From positions 1-64,000 of the forward strand of contig SKCR01023741.1 in the NCBI GenBank assembly GCA_019454045.1: 64,000 bases of DNA. Direction: 5' to 3'. Within the stretch, counting starts at the first letter, position 1, and every line of letters begins with the position of its first letter. Source of the stretch: Zanthoxylum bungeanum. Its lineage: Eukaryota > Streptophyta > Magnoliopsida > Sapindales > Rutaceae. The notes beneath the pieces were generated by a model. The model saw only the letters and a list, made by a program, of their open reading frames with translations. It searched no databases and had not been told where the DNA came from. The position numbers were made by a program, and so were the translations under genes. Positions 47,034 through 58,253 of this stretch are shown here, one piece after another.

Positions 47034-48922
47034 GTGGAAATTGGAAGTTAAAATGCGGTTAAGGTCAAGTTTAGGGTGGTAAACGAATTTTTGCCATATT
47101 AGTATTTATTTATTTATTTTACACACACACTGTTAGCATTTACGAAAGAAAGAAAAGATAAGAAAGAAAAGATATACTAGAGATAAGAAAGAAGGAAAGA
47201 GACAGAGAGAAAGAAAGAAAAGCAGACACGAGAGAGAGAAAGAAAGAGAAAAGAAGAAAAGAGAAGCTTAGTCCCGATCCGGCCAATCCATAGCTCAAAC
47301 CCGACCGAGCCTTTAAGGAAAAGTATAGATCTCGTCGAGAGGATCATTTTGGTAGTGGTTTCATCTTGGGAAACTTCCAATTTTTGTAGAGATCTCGGTA
47401 AGAAACTTTTTATGATTTTTCTTGATTTCCCGTTGATCCGGAACTCCGATCGACGAACCGTCAGCGCCATTAGATCCGGGAGAGAGAGGGGAACGATCGG
47501 CCGTCGGAAAATTGACGATCGGACCGGCGCGTGAAGCTCACGGGCGTCCTATGTGGCGGCGCGTGAGGCCCACGCGCGGCCTGGCCAATCGGCGCGTGTC
47601 CACCACGCGCCAGACAGTGTATCCGTGCTGATTTCCCGAGTCTCCTCCGCGAATTTCAGACCATTCCGAGTAGTTTTGGACCTCCGAATCTTGATTTTCG
47701 TTAAGTTTGCGAGAACGACCGAATCACCTTTCTTGCATATTCTTTCATTTATTCTAGTTAGGATTATGTTCCTTATAGTAAATTCTTTTGTCTATTAGGT
47801 GATCGTGATACTGTAAGCAGGGACGGTCCTGCTGCATAGTTGCTTTCTCAGTAGTCAGCTCTCCAGGTGCGTGGATAAACTTGTAACATTGATGTTTTCA
47901 AAAGTATATAGTATGTATGTTTTCTTAAATGAATTTTAATAAATGCATTAAATGAGTTTGTTTTCAGAAAGTTTATATATTTGCTATAAGGTATGGATCG
48001 AATATTGATTATGTTGAAATCATGTGTTTGTGATATATGAGAACTTGCATGATTTGAGATATATGAGCATGAATTTTGGAAATGATTTTTATGTTAGGAT
48101 GCACCCCGTGTACTTATATGTGCCAGATTATTGCCGTGAGATAAGATATCATGTTGCCAGTTATTGCCGTGAGATAAGGTCTGTTGTTGCCAGTTTGCTC
48201 CGGATGCCAGTTTTGCCGTGGGGAAGCCCCATGTTGCCAGCTTTGCCGTATCTGTCATGAGGTTGTGCATATAGATGAATAAACAGATTTATCTTTACAG
48301 AGTATTTTTGAGCAGTATGAGTTTTATGAGAAATGAGATTTATGATTTGAGTTTTATGAGAAATGAGTTTATGAGAAATGAGATTTACGATTTCAAGTAA
48401 ATGTTTGAGATATCGATTTACAGCTATGTATTTATTTATATTATGAAAGACTTGTTCGATCCACTTTGTTACTTGATTATCCACGGCACTGAGCTGTGAT
48501 CCATTGCACTAAGCGTGCTTAGCTACCCACCCCCATTCCTTAACATTTCAGGTTTAGCAGATTAGTAGATCGTTCTTTCATCTGCTGTTTCGTCATCATT
48601 CCAGCCAGTAGAGAAAAGGTTGTGCCAACAGTAGAGTGTCTTTATTATGTTTTGAGACTGTATTTCTAGATATGTATTTCTTGGGAGAATTTGTGTTGTG
48701 GTTATAGGCATTGAGCCTTTATTTGTTACTGAGGATGTTGTATTGTCCTTTATGGATATTATGTTGAGTTGGATCATGGAGATCCTAGTTTTATGATGAG
48801 ATTTTATTTTTCAGTTTAGATTTTTCCTTGTATTTGGAGGATTAGTCCATATTACAGGGGAAACTCTGCCAGTTTCTAGTCTCCGTCTCACCCCTACCCT
48901 ACCTAAGGGGACGGGTGTGACA
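47034..48922 (+). repeat. Gypsy LTR block, type A, right end of the insertion
   Basis: Starts inside the LTR (GTGGAAATTGGAAGTTAAAA) and runs to the terminal GGGTGTGACA, where the target-site duplication CTACT follows. Confidence 0.82.
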
Positions 48923-49663
48923 CTACTCCTATCTCCTCAAGATTTGGGAAGCTCAAACTTCCGTTTAGGGCTTACATCATCCGTCTAAGAACATAATGCT
49001 GCAACCCCGACCTACATCCTCGGGTCGGTACATCAGGTCAAGTGACGTCATTCCTCGCATCTGCTACTAGGTTGGGTCGGTAGGAAAAGCCTTAACTTCC
49101 CTCACTTTCTTGAACATTCTTGATAAGTGTTTGAAAGTTTATCTGCTTGATCGGGGACATCTGACTTGTAACTTCTAGTAATCAGTTTTCTCGGGTGTTC
49201 TTCAAATGTAACCGAATCTGATCCCCTGGTCGGGTCAGACATATCTGGGCCTAAACCTTCATCTTTGCAAAGATCCTGGGCCCCATCTTGATATGTGAAA
49301 TCTCTTTACTACCATTTTCCATACTTCAACTCTTTTTGGATGAAAACCACCAACAACAAGAAAGTTTACGAATTAACTTGGAGATTCCTAACTGGAATAA
49401 TAAAATACACATTTTATTCATAATATGATAAAATGTATTTATGATAAATTCATATTCATTCTAGACTGGCCAATTTAACTAGGTTCCTTTTTTTTTTTTT
49501 AACTGATTCTCGTTCTTAAAAATTCTTATTTTTCTAAACCCAGAAAAGAGCTAATAGGGAAAATCAATAGCAGTAGAACAAATCCTACTAAAAAACACCC
49601 AGATCATGTAACATACACTCTTCAGAATACATAGCATAATGGGAATATACACATATGGATGAT

Positions 49664-49978
49664 CGAAAAACTAAAAGAGATGTCGGTATAATATAGGGTC
49701 CCCCTCCAGCGGGATCAGAAAAGGTTGTCCCCGGCCAGTACCAGAGACTAGAACGGACCGCCCAAATAGGAGTGATCTATGCATAGTCATTCGAGGTCCG
49801 CACAGGTTGGAGATTGTTGTTATGAAATTGATAGAACCTAAAATGGATGAAACACCAAATGGATGAAGACTAAAAATTGCTAAATCAACTGCTCCTTCAG
49901 AATGAATATTGATAATACCACTTAAGGGCAGATAGACCGTCCACCCAATGCCACTACCCACTTCTACTAAGGCTCCAA
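49664..49978 (-). pseudogene. cox1: NUMT: fragment of mitochondrial cox1
   Basis: On the minus strand it reads [60 protein letters not shown], then after deletions [13 protein letters not shown]. This is the middle of plant mitochondrial cytochrome c oxidase subunit 1. Two internal deletions (around 49730 and 49700) remove the segment between the LVT and FDPAGG regions, and several substitutions are present. It is short, decayed and inside nuclear TE-rich DNA, so it is a nuclear copy, not a functional gene. Confidence 0.9.
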
Positions 49979-50079
49979 ATCATCTAACATTATTCAGCAG
50001 ATCCAAACCCTAACAAAGAGACCAATTATATATATTGATCAATCTTTATATAAAACTTTTAAATGCATGTATATAAGAT

Positions 50080-50490
50080 CCCACATAGACAATTCTCTCC
50101 TCAAGAGCTCTAAGATCTTTAACATTACACTTGTTTAGCAAAGTAATAGAAGATATAGTGGACATAGGCATCACTTCCAAATTATCCATCACCATGTAAG
50201 TCACTCCCCCTTTTGACAAAACCTCCACTTATTGCCCCCTTGTTTGCAGCAGCCACTGGAGTAACATAAGACAACTCGCGAGTCATCCTTGTCTTGCAAG
50301 AAGGACAGACAGAGTTTGAAGCTTATAAGAGCACGCGTAGAATTTTCCAATTCCATGATCAGTCAACAGAAGAGGTAATCCAGTGGCATATATTGGACAT
50401 TTTGGATTCAATACCGAGGTCCTGCTTTGGTTCGGTTGCATATGTGTTAAACTATAAGTTTCAAGGCTCCCGTAAAGATCATCTATGCAA
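50080..50490 (-). pseudogene. DUF674 pseudogene, 3' part of exon 1 (left of copia 2)
   Basis: Reads, on the minus strand from the insertion point, CIDDLYGSLETYSLTHMQPNQ, SVLNPKCPIYATGLPLLL, SVCPSCKTRMTRELSYVTP, then with a frame change VTYMVMDNLEVMPMSTISSI and ALEERIVYVG. It continues the exon that begins at 58253: the 5-bp TGCAA at the break is duplicated on both sides of the retrotransposon. The donor splice site is lost and no exon 2 was found; the cox1 NUMT lies 100 bp downstream. Confidence 0.87.
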
Positions 50491-51279
50491 TGTTAGAATA
50501 TTTTATTCTAATTATGGGCTTATATTAATTATGATAAAGGTTTTAATATAAAGTGCTAAGATAATTGGTTTTGTAATAGAAACTGTGAAGCCCAATTGTT
50601 TGATCTAATAAAGTGGGCTGCAACTCTATATTATTTGATGTGTGGATATTAGAGCGGACTTTGGATTTGTTATGGGCTTTTGATGGGTGAGCCCATTACA
50701 CTCCATAAATTAGTGAGCTAAGTCTCACTCTCACTCCCCTCCCCTAACTTACTCAATAAGCTTTCATTTAATTATTAAGCTTATGTCTCTCTCGTTAATA
50801 TCATGATAAGCATGAGGATAAGCTTATCTAATTATCTCTCTTCTTTAATCTTGATTTGATGTAAAACTTAGGATAAGCCTTACATCAAATCCAAGCAAAT
50901 TGCTTATATAAAGAAGCATTATGCTTCCATAAAAGTGACAGCATGCAATTTGCTTATAAAATGAGGTTGGATTATAAAAGAAAATGAGTATGGGTGAGAT
51001 TGCTGTGTGAGCAATTGCCGAGAACTAAGAGATGAGAAATTTAAAGCTTGAATAATATCAAGGTATAAGGAAGCTAAATTAGGGCGAGTAAGTTTCTCAC
51101 CATCAAGAAGTGGGGAGCAGATGGTGATCTCCTCAGTGCAACAAATCAACAGATCTATCAGAATTTCCGCTGCCGATATGGATTCTAAATCAGGTACGCT
51201 CCCTGGATCATCCGATTAATTCATTAAATTGTATTCTAAGCTCTTGTGTTAAAGGTCCTGTTGCAAATATTTCTAAATG
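50491..51279 (+). repeat. 5' LTR, copia element 2
   Basis: TGTTAGAATATTTTATTC to TTCTAAATG (the terminal CA of the other LTR appears as TG here). Confidence 0.92.
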
Positions 51280-51291
51280 TGGTATCAGAGC
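51280..51291 (+). other. Primer binding site, initiator tRNA-Met
   Basis: TGGTATCAGAGC immediately after the LTR. Confidence 0.93.
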
Positions 51292-52592
51292 ATCAGAAAC
51301 ACAATCTTAGAATCTATGGATTTTTCATAAAGTTGAAGAAAAATCTGTTGAATTTTCGGATGGATTTTTAATAGATCCATTTATTTGATTTGTTGATGGT
51401 TGTTAATAATTGATCCATTTTAAGCACATAAAGTTATTGGATTAATTATTAAAACAGATCTATAGATTTTTGGGATTAGAAAAACTGAATATGGTGATAG
51501 AAGTTCAGATTAGGGATTAAGGGAGGTGACAAATATTGAATCTGTATTTATGAAGAAATCAAATTTCAGACTTAAGATAATTGCTTTCGCTTTGACAATT
51601 TGCCTTTGAAAGCAATTATTGCTTTTGCTATTGTTTTGGCTGCCTTCGTCAGCCTAGAAACATATAAATGATTAGGCAAAATTGCTTTTTGATTGATTTG
51701 ATTTTTATGAATTTAAAAGGGAAAATCAAATCATTTGGGTTTCTTTTAATGGGCTGCCGATAGTCATCCAGGCTGTTGGTGTAGCGTTCGCGTGAGGCCC
51801 GTTTTTGACTACTATCCATCAGGTTCTTGGATAATAGTATACAGACTCCCTAATTAATAGCATATAGGCCCCGGCTATTATATTTGATCCCTGGACTTCA
51901 TTTTAATTTCAGTTTTATCCCAAAATTTATAAATAAAGTCATAATTAATTTTGTGTGACAATTTAAGAGATAAATTGTTATCTCATAAAGTTTTATTTAT
52001 ACATGGGTATAAAAATTGTCACTTGGTTAGAGAGAATTAATTGTCTCTCATAAAGTAAAATTTCAATGCAATTAATTTATTTGTGACAGAGATAAATATA
52101 AAGAATTAATTTATCTCATAAATTTTGTCACAATATTCAGGAATGTAATTTTATGGACAATTCGGCCCCTTGTCTATAAAGTATAAAATTACATTATAAA
52201 GGTTATTTTCAAGATAATATAAGGTGTATCCCGATGTGAGAATTGCTTATGAGTTTAGTGGAACTGCAGCCACCAAAGTGACCTTTTTCACTGAATCTTT
52301 TAAGTGATGACGGTCTCGCATGTTTTAGGGATGTTTCTATTTTTTGATGTGCAGTCTTCTGTCCAAAGATGTGGATTGTATGTTAAATTTTAGAAATGTT
52401 ACATATGAGACATATGGTTGGGAATGGACTAGTCTGAGTGGTTTATTCACCCAAAGGTGGTAGACTTACGAGGATTGGATAAGTTTCTGAATCGTCTTAT
52501 ATGAAGAATTTTTAATTACATATTGTATATTCTGCCCAAAGGTGTTTATACAGTGATGTGCTAAAATTCTTGGTATAATACTCTTTTATGAC
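51292..52592 (+). other. Untranslated leader of copia element 2
   Basis: 1.3 kb between primer site and gag without any domain. Pyrimidine-rich stretches ending CAG occur just before the gag homology (about 52655 and 52667), so a spliced leader is possible but not shown. Confidence 0.5.
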
Positions 52593-53520
52593 TTGGAGTA
52601 TTTATTATCTTGTGTTGTGCTTAAACTAAAGAATTGCATTGTTATTTGTTTTTCAGTCACCTTTTCAGTTAACAACAACACTGTGACTATAGAGATGTTG
52701 ACTGGCTCCAATTTTAAAGTGTGGAAGAGAGATGTGTTGTTGGCTATGGAATTAGCAGATATTGATCTTGCTATGAATACTCCTAAGCCAGCTGATATTA
52801 ATAGTTCCAGTACTGATACGGATAAGCAGCTGCATACAGTATGGCATAAGTCAAATCGCATGTGCTATTTGACTATAAAGAGATCTATTCCTGAGCATTT
52901 GCTAAGTGGTCTTCAAGAAACCTCTATAGCAAAAGATTTCCTGACAGCTGTATCTGAAAGATATAAAGTCTCAATCAATGCAGAAATTGGTACCCTTCTG
53001 AAGCAATTATACTCAATGAAGTATAATGGTAATGGAGGTGTTAGGGAGTACATTTTGATGATGGTCCATATTCAGAATAAGCTGAAAAATCTTAACATTG
53101 TTCTTCCTGATGCTTGCATTGTCCATCAAGCATTGAATACTCTGCCTACAGAGTTTGGTACAATTGTAACTACTTACAATTCGAGGAAGAACCGTGGAAT
53201 GTTAATGATTTCATTGCCATATGTGTTGCTGAGGAAGAGAAACTTAAGGTAGGGCATACAGATGCAACTCTCATTGTTTCTAAGCCTCGCAAGAAAGGTA
53301 AGAAATCTAATTTTTCAGCTTCTAGTAATGTTCAGAATTACAATAAAACTGGTCAGACAAGTGCTGTGGGTGGTACTAAAGGTGTCTTCAAGAAAGAACT
53401 TAAATGTTTCTTTTGTAAAAAGAAAGGGCATAAGAAGTCAGAGTGTTCCATGTATAAAGTTTGGTTAGAGAAACATGAGCATACAGGTAACTCTTTGGTT
53501 TTTGTTGTATGTGAATCCAA
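52593..53520 (+). pseudogene. gag of copia element 2
   Basis: Recognisable from EMLTGSNFKVWKRDVLLAME through MCYLTIKRSIPEHLLSG, LLKQLYSMKYNGNGGVREYI to LNTLPTEFGTIVTTYNS. A frame change near 53180 then leads to EEEPWNVNDFIAICVAEEEK and a zinc knuckle CFFCKKKGHKKSEC (CX2CX4HX4C, about 53407-53448). The first ATG of the open frame (52593) is probably upstream of the true start, as family likeness begins about 30 codons later. Confidence 0.85.
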
Positions 53521-54900
53521 TTTAGTTAATGCCACATCCAGTTCTTGGTGGCTTGACAGTGGAGCAACTAATCACGTTGCTTTCACATTGCAGGGATTCA
53601 TAAACAAGAGGAAACCAAATAAGGATGAGTTCAAGCTCGTAGTTGGCAATAATGAATTGGTGGATGTACATTATGTTGGAGATGTTTGTTTAAAACTAGA
53701 CTCCAATTATGAACTTGTTTTGACAAGTTTTTGTATGTACCATCTTTTAGACGAAACTTGATATCAGTATCTGTACTCGACAAACAAGGTTATGGTTTTG
53801 AGTTTAATACAGGTTCTGTATCTGTATATTTCAACTCCAATAAAGTTGGCCATTGTGTTTTGTCATACGGTTTGTACAGTCTCTGTTTAGCATCAAGTGA
53901 GGTCTATTCCAATTCATATAATGTTGAACAAATTGCCAAAAGACCCTTAATAAAGGAAAAGTCATCCATGTTGTGGCATAAAAGACTTGGCCACATTTCT
54001 AGGGAAAGAGTAGAAAGGTTAATAAAGTATGATATCCTACCTACTCTTGACTTCAGTGACCTAGAAACATGTGTTGACTGTTGTAAGGGTAAACTAACCA
54101 AAATAAAGAAAAAGGAATCCACTCGTAGCTCCGATCTTTTACAAATTATTCATACAGACATAAGTGGACCTTATTCACCCACAATTTGCAATAATAAGTA
54201 TTATATAACATTCATTGATGATTTTTCCCGATATGGATATCTGTACTTGATTAAGGAAAAGTCTGAAGCCCTTGATAAATTCAAGATCTTCAAGACTGAA
54301 GTTGAGAAACAGCTGGGAAAAATTATCAAGATTGTTAGGTCTGACCGGGGTGGTGAGTATTATGGTAAACATGGGGTCAGTGGACAAATAAAGGGACCGT
54401 TTGCCAGATACTTAGAGGATTGTGGAATAGTAAGTCAATTTACTATGCCAGGTAGTCCTGAACAGAATGGTGTGGCCGAAAGGCGGAATCGCACCCTTCA
54501 AGAGATGGTAAGGAGTATGATGTCTAGAACTAATCTCCCAGACTTCCTTTGGGGTGAGGCAATTAAAACGGCCTTATATATCCTCAATAGAGTTCCAAGT
54601 AAGTCTGTTTCTAGAACTCCTTTTGAAATATGGACTGGTAGGAAACCTAGCATGAGTCACCTCCGTGTTTGGGGATGTCCTTCAGAAGTACGCCTTTATA
54701 ATCCCACTGAAGGTAAGTTGCAATCCAGATCTACTCGTTGCTATTTTATAGGATACCCTGATCATTCTAAAGGCTACAGATTTTACTGTAGAGAATGGGG
54801 TTATAGGATTGTAGAATCACAAACAGCTAAGTTCTTGGAATTTGATGTGGCTGATAATGATAATCATACAGAATCTCAAATCAAGGACAACAGACCAGAA
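53521..54900 (+). pseudogene. Protease and integrase region of copia element 2
   Basis: Protease SSWWLDSGATNHVAFT near 53538-53585. A frame change near 53735 (YVPSFRRNLISVSVLDKQGY resumes). Then integrase: zinc site LWHKRLGHISRERV..CVDCCKGK, core HTDISGPYSP, FIDDFSRYGYLYLI, RSDRGGEYYGKHG, PGSPEQNGVAERRNRTLQEM with the D, D, E positions present, and the tail MSHLRVWGCPSEVRLYNP. Another frame change near 54890 separates it from reverse transcriptase. Confidence 0.9.
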
Positions 54901-56012
54901 TGGTTCATATACCTATACCCATACAGTCTGAGACCTTGGAACCTACACCTGCGACTAATCCAGTTATGGAGGAGGAACCCATACAGGTAAACGAGGTTCC
55001 GCCATTACAGGATATAGCTGCAGAGGTTCCATTAAGAAGGTCAACCAGGGTAAGACGGTCTGCTGTTCCCTCTGATTATGAAGTTTATCTAAATGAGATT
55101 GATTATGACATAAGCCATTTCACTGATCCAACAACTTTTAAAGAAGCTGTTTCTAGTTCTCAATCTGATCTATGGTGGAATGCAATGAGAGATGAAATGC
55201 AATCTATGGGATATAATGGTGTGTGGGAGCTTGTTGAATTACCTGAAGGTTGTAGACCTATTGGCTGTAAATGGGTCTATAAGACCAAGAAAGACTCCAA
55301 AGGGAATATTGAGAGGTTTAAGGCCAGATTAGTTGCCAAGGGATTTACTCAGAGAGGAGGAATTGATTATACTGAAACTTTTTCTCCTGTATCTTCAAAA
55401 GATACATTTAGAGTAATCATGGCACTAGTAGCTCATTATGATTTAGAGCTACATCAGATGGATGTTAAAACTGCATTCCTAAATGGAGAATTAAGCGAAG
55501 AGGTCTATATGGAACAACCTGAAGGATTTCAGAAAGATGGTGAAGATCATCTTGTTTGTAGACTTAAAAAGTCTATTTATGGTTTGAAACAAGCCTCACG
55601 GCAGTGGTACCTAAAGTTTGACAATGTAATCTCCTCTTTAGGCTTTGTGGAAAGTAAAGTTGATAGATGCATATATATCAAGATCAGTGGGAGCAAATAT
55701 ATCTTTCTCATTCTCTATGTAGATGATATTTTGCTTGCATGTAACGATCTAGGAATGCTGCATGAGGTAAAGCAGTCATTGTCTAGACATTTTGATATGA
55801 AAGATCTTGGAGAAGCATCTTTTGTTCTGGGTATTGAAATCCACAGAGATAGAACTCGAAAGGTATTAGGTCTCTCTCAGAAAGCATACATTGAGCGGAT
55901 ACTGAAGAGATTCAGTATGCATGATTGTAAATCTTGGGATGTGCCAATTGCTAAAGGTGATAAATTGAGCCTGGCACAGTCACTGAGAATGAGGTTGAGA
56001 GAGAGTCCATGA
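54900..56012 (+). pseudogene. Reverse transcriptase of copia element 2
   Basis: A 370-codon open frame, otherwise well preserved: RRSTRVRRSAVPSDYEVYL, FKEAVSSSQSDLWWNAM, GCKWVYKTKKDSKGNIERFK, ARLVAKGFTQRGGIDYTETF, HQMDVKTAFLNGELSEEVYM, IYGLKQASRQWYLKFDNV, the catalytic LILYVDDILLA, and FDMKDLGEASFVLGIEIHRD. It ends early at RLRESP-stop; RNase H follows in another frame. Confidence 0.9.
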
Positions 56013-56016
56013 AGCA

Positions 56017-56682
56017 GTGCCATATGCTAGTGCAGTAGGAAGCCTGATGTATGCACAGGTATGCACTAGACCTGACATTGCATTTGCAGTTGGTGTACTG
56101 GGAAGATTTTTATCTAATCCTGGAAAGGAACATTGGACTGCTACCAAGAGAGTTTTTCGGTATCTTAAGGGGACTAAAGATTACATGTTGACATACAGAA
56201 AGGTTGAGAATCTTGAACTAGTAGGGTATACGGATTCTGACTTTGCTGGTTGTTCAGATGATAGGAAATCTACCTCAGGATATGTGTTTATGCTAGCAGA
56301 TGGAACTATATCTTGGAAAAGTGTCAAGCAGACACTTGTAACTTCTTCCACAATGCAGGCCGAGTTTGTAGCATGTTTTGGTGCAGCGTCACAGGCTGTT
56401 TGGCTACGAAATCTCATTAAAGAATTGTCAGTTGTTGACTCCATTTCTAGACCTATAAGGTTATATTGTGATAATCTTTCAGCTGTATTTTTGCCAAAAA
56501 TAATAAGAATATCACTGGGTCAAAAACATATGGAGGTCAAATACTTGACAATTAAGGAGCTAGTTAAGAAAGGTGACATTCTTGTAGAGCATATCGGTAC
56601 AGATGATATGATTGCTGATCCTTTGACCAAAGGTCTTCGACCCATTGTTTTTGTAAAGCATGTTGCTTGTATGGTTTGGTAA
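56017..56682 (+). CDS. RNase H end of copia element 2 pol
   Basis: Open frame MPYASAVGSLMYAQVCTRPD, HWTATKRVFRYLKGTKDYML, GYTDSDFAGCSDDRKSTSGY, TLVTSSTMQAEFVACFGAAS, LYCDNLSAVFL, KHMEVKYLTIKELVKKGDIL, DPLTKGLRPIVFVKHV-type end. Residues for RNase H (D, E, D) are visible. It is the C-terminal part of pol, separated from reverse transcriptase by one frame change near 56000, and could not be translated alone in the normal element. Confidence 0.85.
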   Translation: MPYASAVGSLMYAQVCTRPDIAFAVGVLGRFLSNPGKEHWTATKRVFRYLKGTKDYMLTYRKVENLELVGYTDSDFAGCSDDRKSTSGYVFMLADGTISWKSVKQTLVTSSTMQAEFVACFGAASQAVWLRNLIKELSVVDSISRPIRLYCDNLSAVFLPKIIRISLGQKHMEVKYLTIKELVKKGDILVEHIGTDDMIADPLTKGLRPIVFVKHVACMVW

Positions 56683-57290
56683 AGTCTTTTGATACCTTAG
56701 GTTAGTGGGAGGCATCATTGCTCTATGTTATTTTGTTTGTACATTCGTACATGTATTTTGTATTTTGCAATGATTATCTATAAAGGTGCATCTTCATTGG
56801 AAGATATTAATGTTTATTGTTTGATATATCATTGTGTAAAGTCTTATGATGGGTGTCAATCATAAGCATTGGCTTGGGGCATAAAGTTATAAAGCCTTGT
56901 TGGTATGTCTTGTGACACATAAAGTTTATCTTGGGATAATAAAAGACATACATGCTTATATTTAAGCCTTGATTTCTCATGTGGCCTGGGCTGCATAAGG
57001 TAGAGAAATTGGTGACCGATAAGAGAAAATAGCACATGTATTTTAGATCATAAAGTGGGTGCTATTGTATCTTACTGCTCTATCACATCTTGTTCATGTC
57101 GATAAGGTTGTTTGATATACGTGACCATGGAAGGGACTATGTTGCATTATAATGTAGGTACCGCCATGATTCTATATCTACGATCTTATTGGACGGAATG
57201 GTTTACTAGAGTTGTTTCTGAACCAATATGGATCCATAAAGTTTTCTTAGCATTAAAACATCCACAATTGATATCGCCCAAGTGGGAGAA

Positions 57291-58080
57291 TGTTAGAATA
57301 TTTTATTCTAATTATGGGCTTATATTAATTGTGATACAGGTTTTAATATAAAGCGCTAAGATAATTGGTTTTGTAATAGAAACTGTGAAGCCCAATTGTT
57401 TGATCTAATAAAGTGGGCTGCAACTCTATATTATTTGATGTGTGGATATTAGAGCGGGCTTTGGATTTGTTATGGGCTTTTGATGGGTGAGCCCATTACA
57501 CTCCATAAATTAGTGAGCTAAGGTCTCACTCTCACTCCCCTTATAACTTACTCAATAAGCTTTCTTTTAATTTTAAGCCTTATTCTCTCTCGTTAATAAT
57601 AATCATGATAAGCATAAGGATAAGCTTATCATAATTATCTCTATTCTTTAATCCTTGATTTGATGTAAAACATTAGATAAGCCTACATCAAATCAGCAAA
57701 TTGCTATTAAAGAAGCTTAATGCTTCTCATACAAGTGACAGCATGCAATTTGCTTATAAAATGAGGTTGGTGATTATAAAAGAAAATGATGTATGGGTGA
57801 GATTGCTGTGTGAGCAATTGCCGGACTAAGAGATAAGAAATTTAAAGCTTGATAATATCAAGGCATAAGGAAGCTAAATTAGGGCGAGTAAGTTTCTCAC
57901 CATCAAGAAGTGGGGAGCAGAGGGTGATCTCCTCAGTGCAACAAATCAACAGATCTATCAGAATTTCCGCTGCCGATATGGATTCTAAATCAGGTACGCT
58001 CCCTGGATCATCCGATTAATTCATTAAATTGTATTCTAAGCTCTTGTGTTAAAGGTCATGTTGCAAATAAATTTATAACA
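57291..58080 (+). repeat. 3' LTR, copia element 2
   Basis: Same sequence as 50491-51279 with scattered substitutions and small indels (for example near 57538 and 57590); ends TTATAACA followed by the TGCAA duplication. Confidence 0.92.
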
Positions 58081-58253
58081 TGCAACCCATCATGTTTTCC
58101 GGTCCTAATATCTTTGACAACATGGCCAATAGGCAAAGAAAAAAGGTAGAAGATAAAATCTACAAAGTCTTTATCAGCTTCGGCGAAAAGAACTCTGTGA
58201 TCCTGTGTGTCAATCAGAAGCTTCAGCCTCATTTTGGCTTTGGAGGCTGCCAT
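58081..58253 (-). pseudogene. DUF674 pseudogene, 5' part of exon 1 (right of copia 2)
   Basis: Starts at the ATG at 58253: MAASKAKMRLKLLIDTQDHR, VLFAEADKDFVDFIFYLFSL, PIGHVV, then a frame change near 58115 to NMMGC, where copia element 2 cuts in. The exon continues at 50490 with IDDLYGSLETYS. Orientation and reading order match across the 7.6-kb insert. Confidence 0.88.

Larger units (their letters stand above)
35988..48922. mobile_element. Rearranged Ty3/gypsy (chromodomain-type) LTR mosaic
   Basis: Outer ends TGTAACACCCC and GGGTGTGACA with target-site duplication CTACT (35983-35987 and 48923-48927). Inside are about ten LTR-derived blocks in both orientations plus minus-strand gag and integrase-end fragments. 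Plus-strand LTR blocks: 35988-37972, 38026-40438, 44331-44696, 45156-45811, 46755-47033, 47034-48922. Minus-strand blocks: 40457-42448, 42976-43534, 44697-45155, about 45815-46740. Repeated landmarks are GCCAGTTATTGCCGTGAGAT, 'tatgagaaatgagatttatg' and CCTAAGGGGACGGGTGTGACA. The integrase end (PF00665-family, Tekay/Del-like) suggests the Chromovirus clade. Confidence 0.8.
35371..49358 (-). mobile_element. Solo LTR (minus), split by a 12.9-kb insertion
   Basis: The two parts 35371-35987 and 48928-49358 join into an LTR of about 1.05 kb that starts TGTTGACGG and ends CAACAACA. It is flanked by a target-site duplication AGAAA (35366-35370 and 49359-49363). Its first 100 bases match the inverted LTR ends at 6497 and 63595. 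The empty site is visible in the paralogous duplication copy at 31605-31618 (TTTTAGAAAGTTTA). No internal region is left, so it is a recombination-derived solo LTR, later hit by the gypsy element at 35988. Confidence 0.82.
50491..58080 (+). mobile_element. Ty1/copia retrotransposon 2, inserted in a DUF674 exon
   Basis: LTRs 50491-51279 and 57291-58080, target-site duplication TGCAA (50486-50490 and 58081-58085), primer binding site TGGTATCAGAGC at 51280-51291, polypurine tract CAAGTGGGAGAA before 57291. gag, protease, integrase, reverse transcriptase and RNase H are all present in order; four frame changes interrupt them. LTRs show substitutions and small indels, so this is older than the Tat-like element at 15238. 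It lies antisense to the gene it disrupts. Confidence 0.94.

Noticed and set aside
49664..49978. Functional cytochrome oxidase gene or mitochondrial contig
   Set aside because: Short, with internal deletions, and embedded between nuclear genes and retrotransposons.
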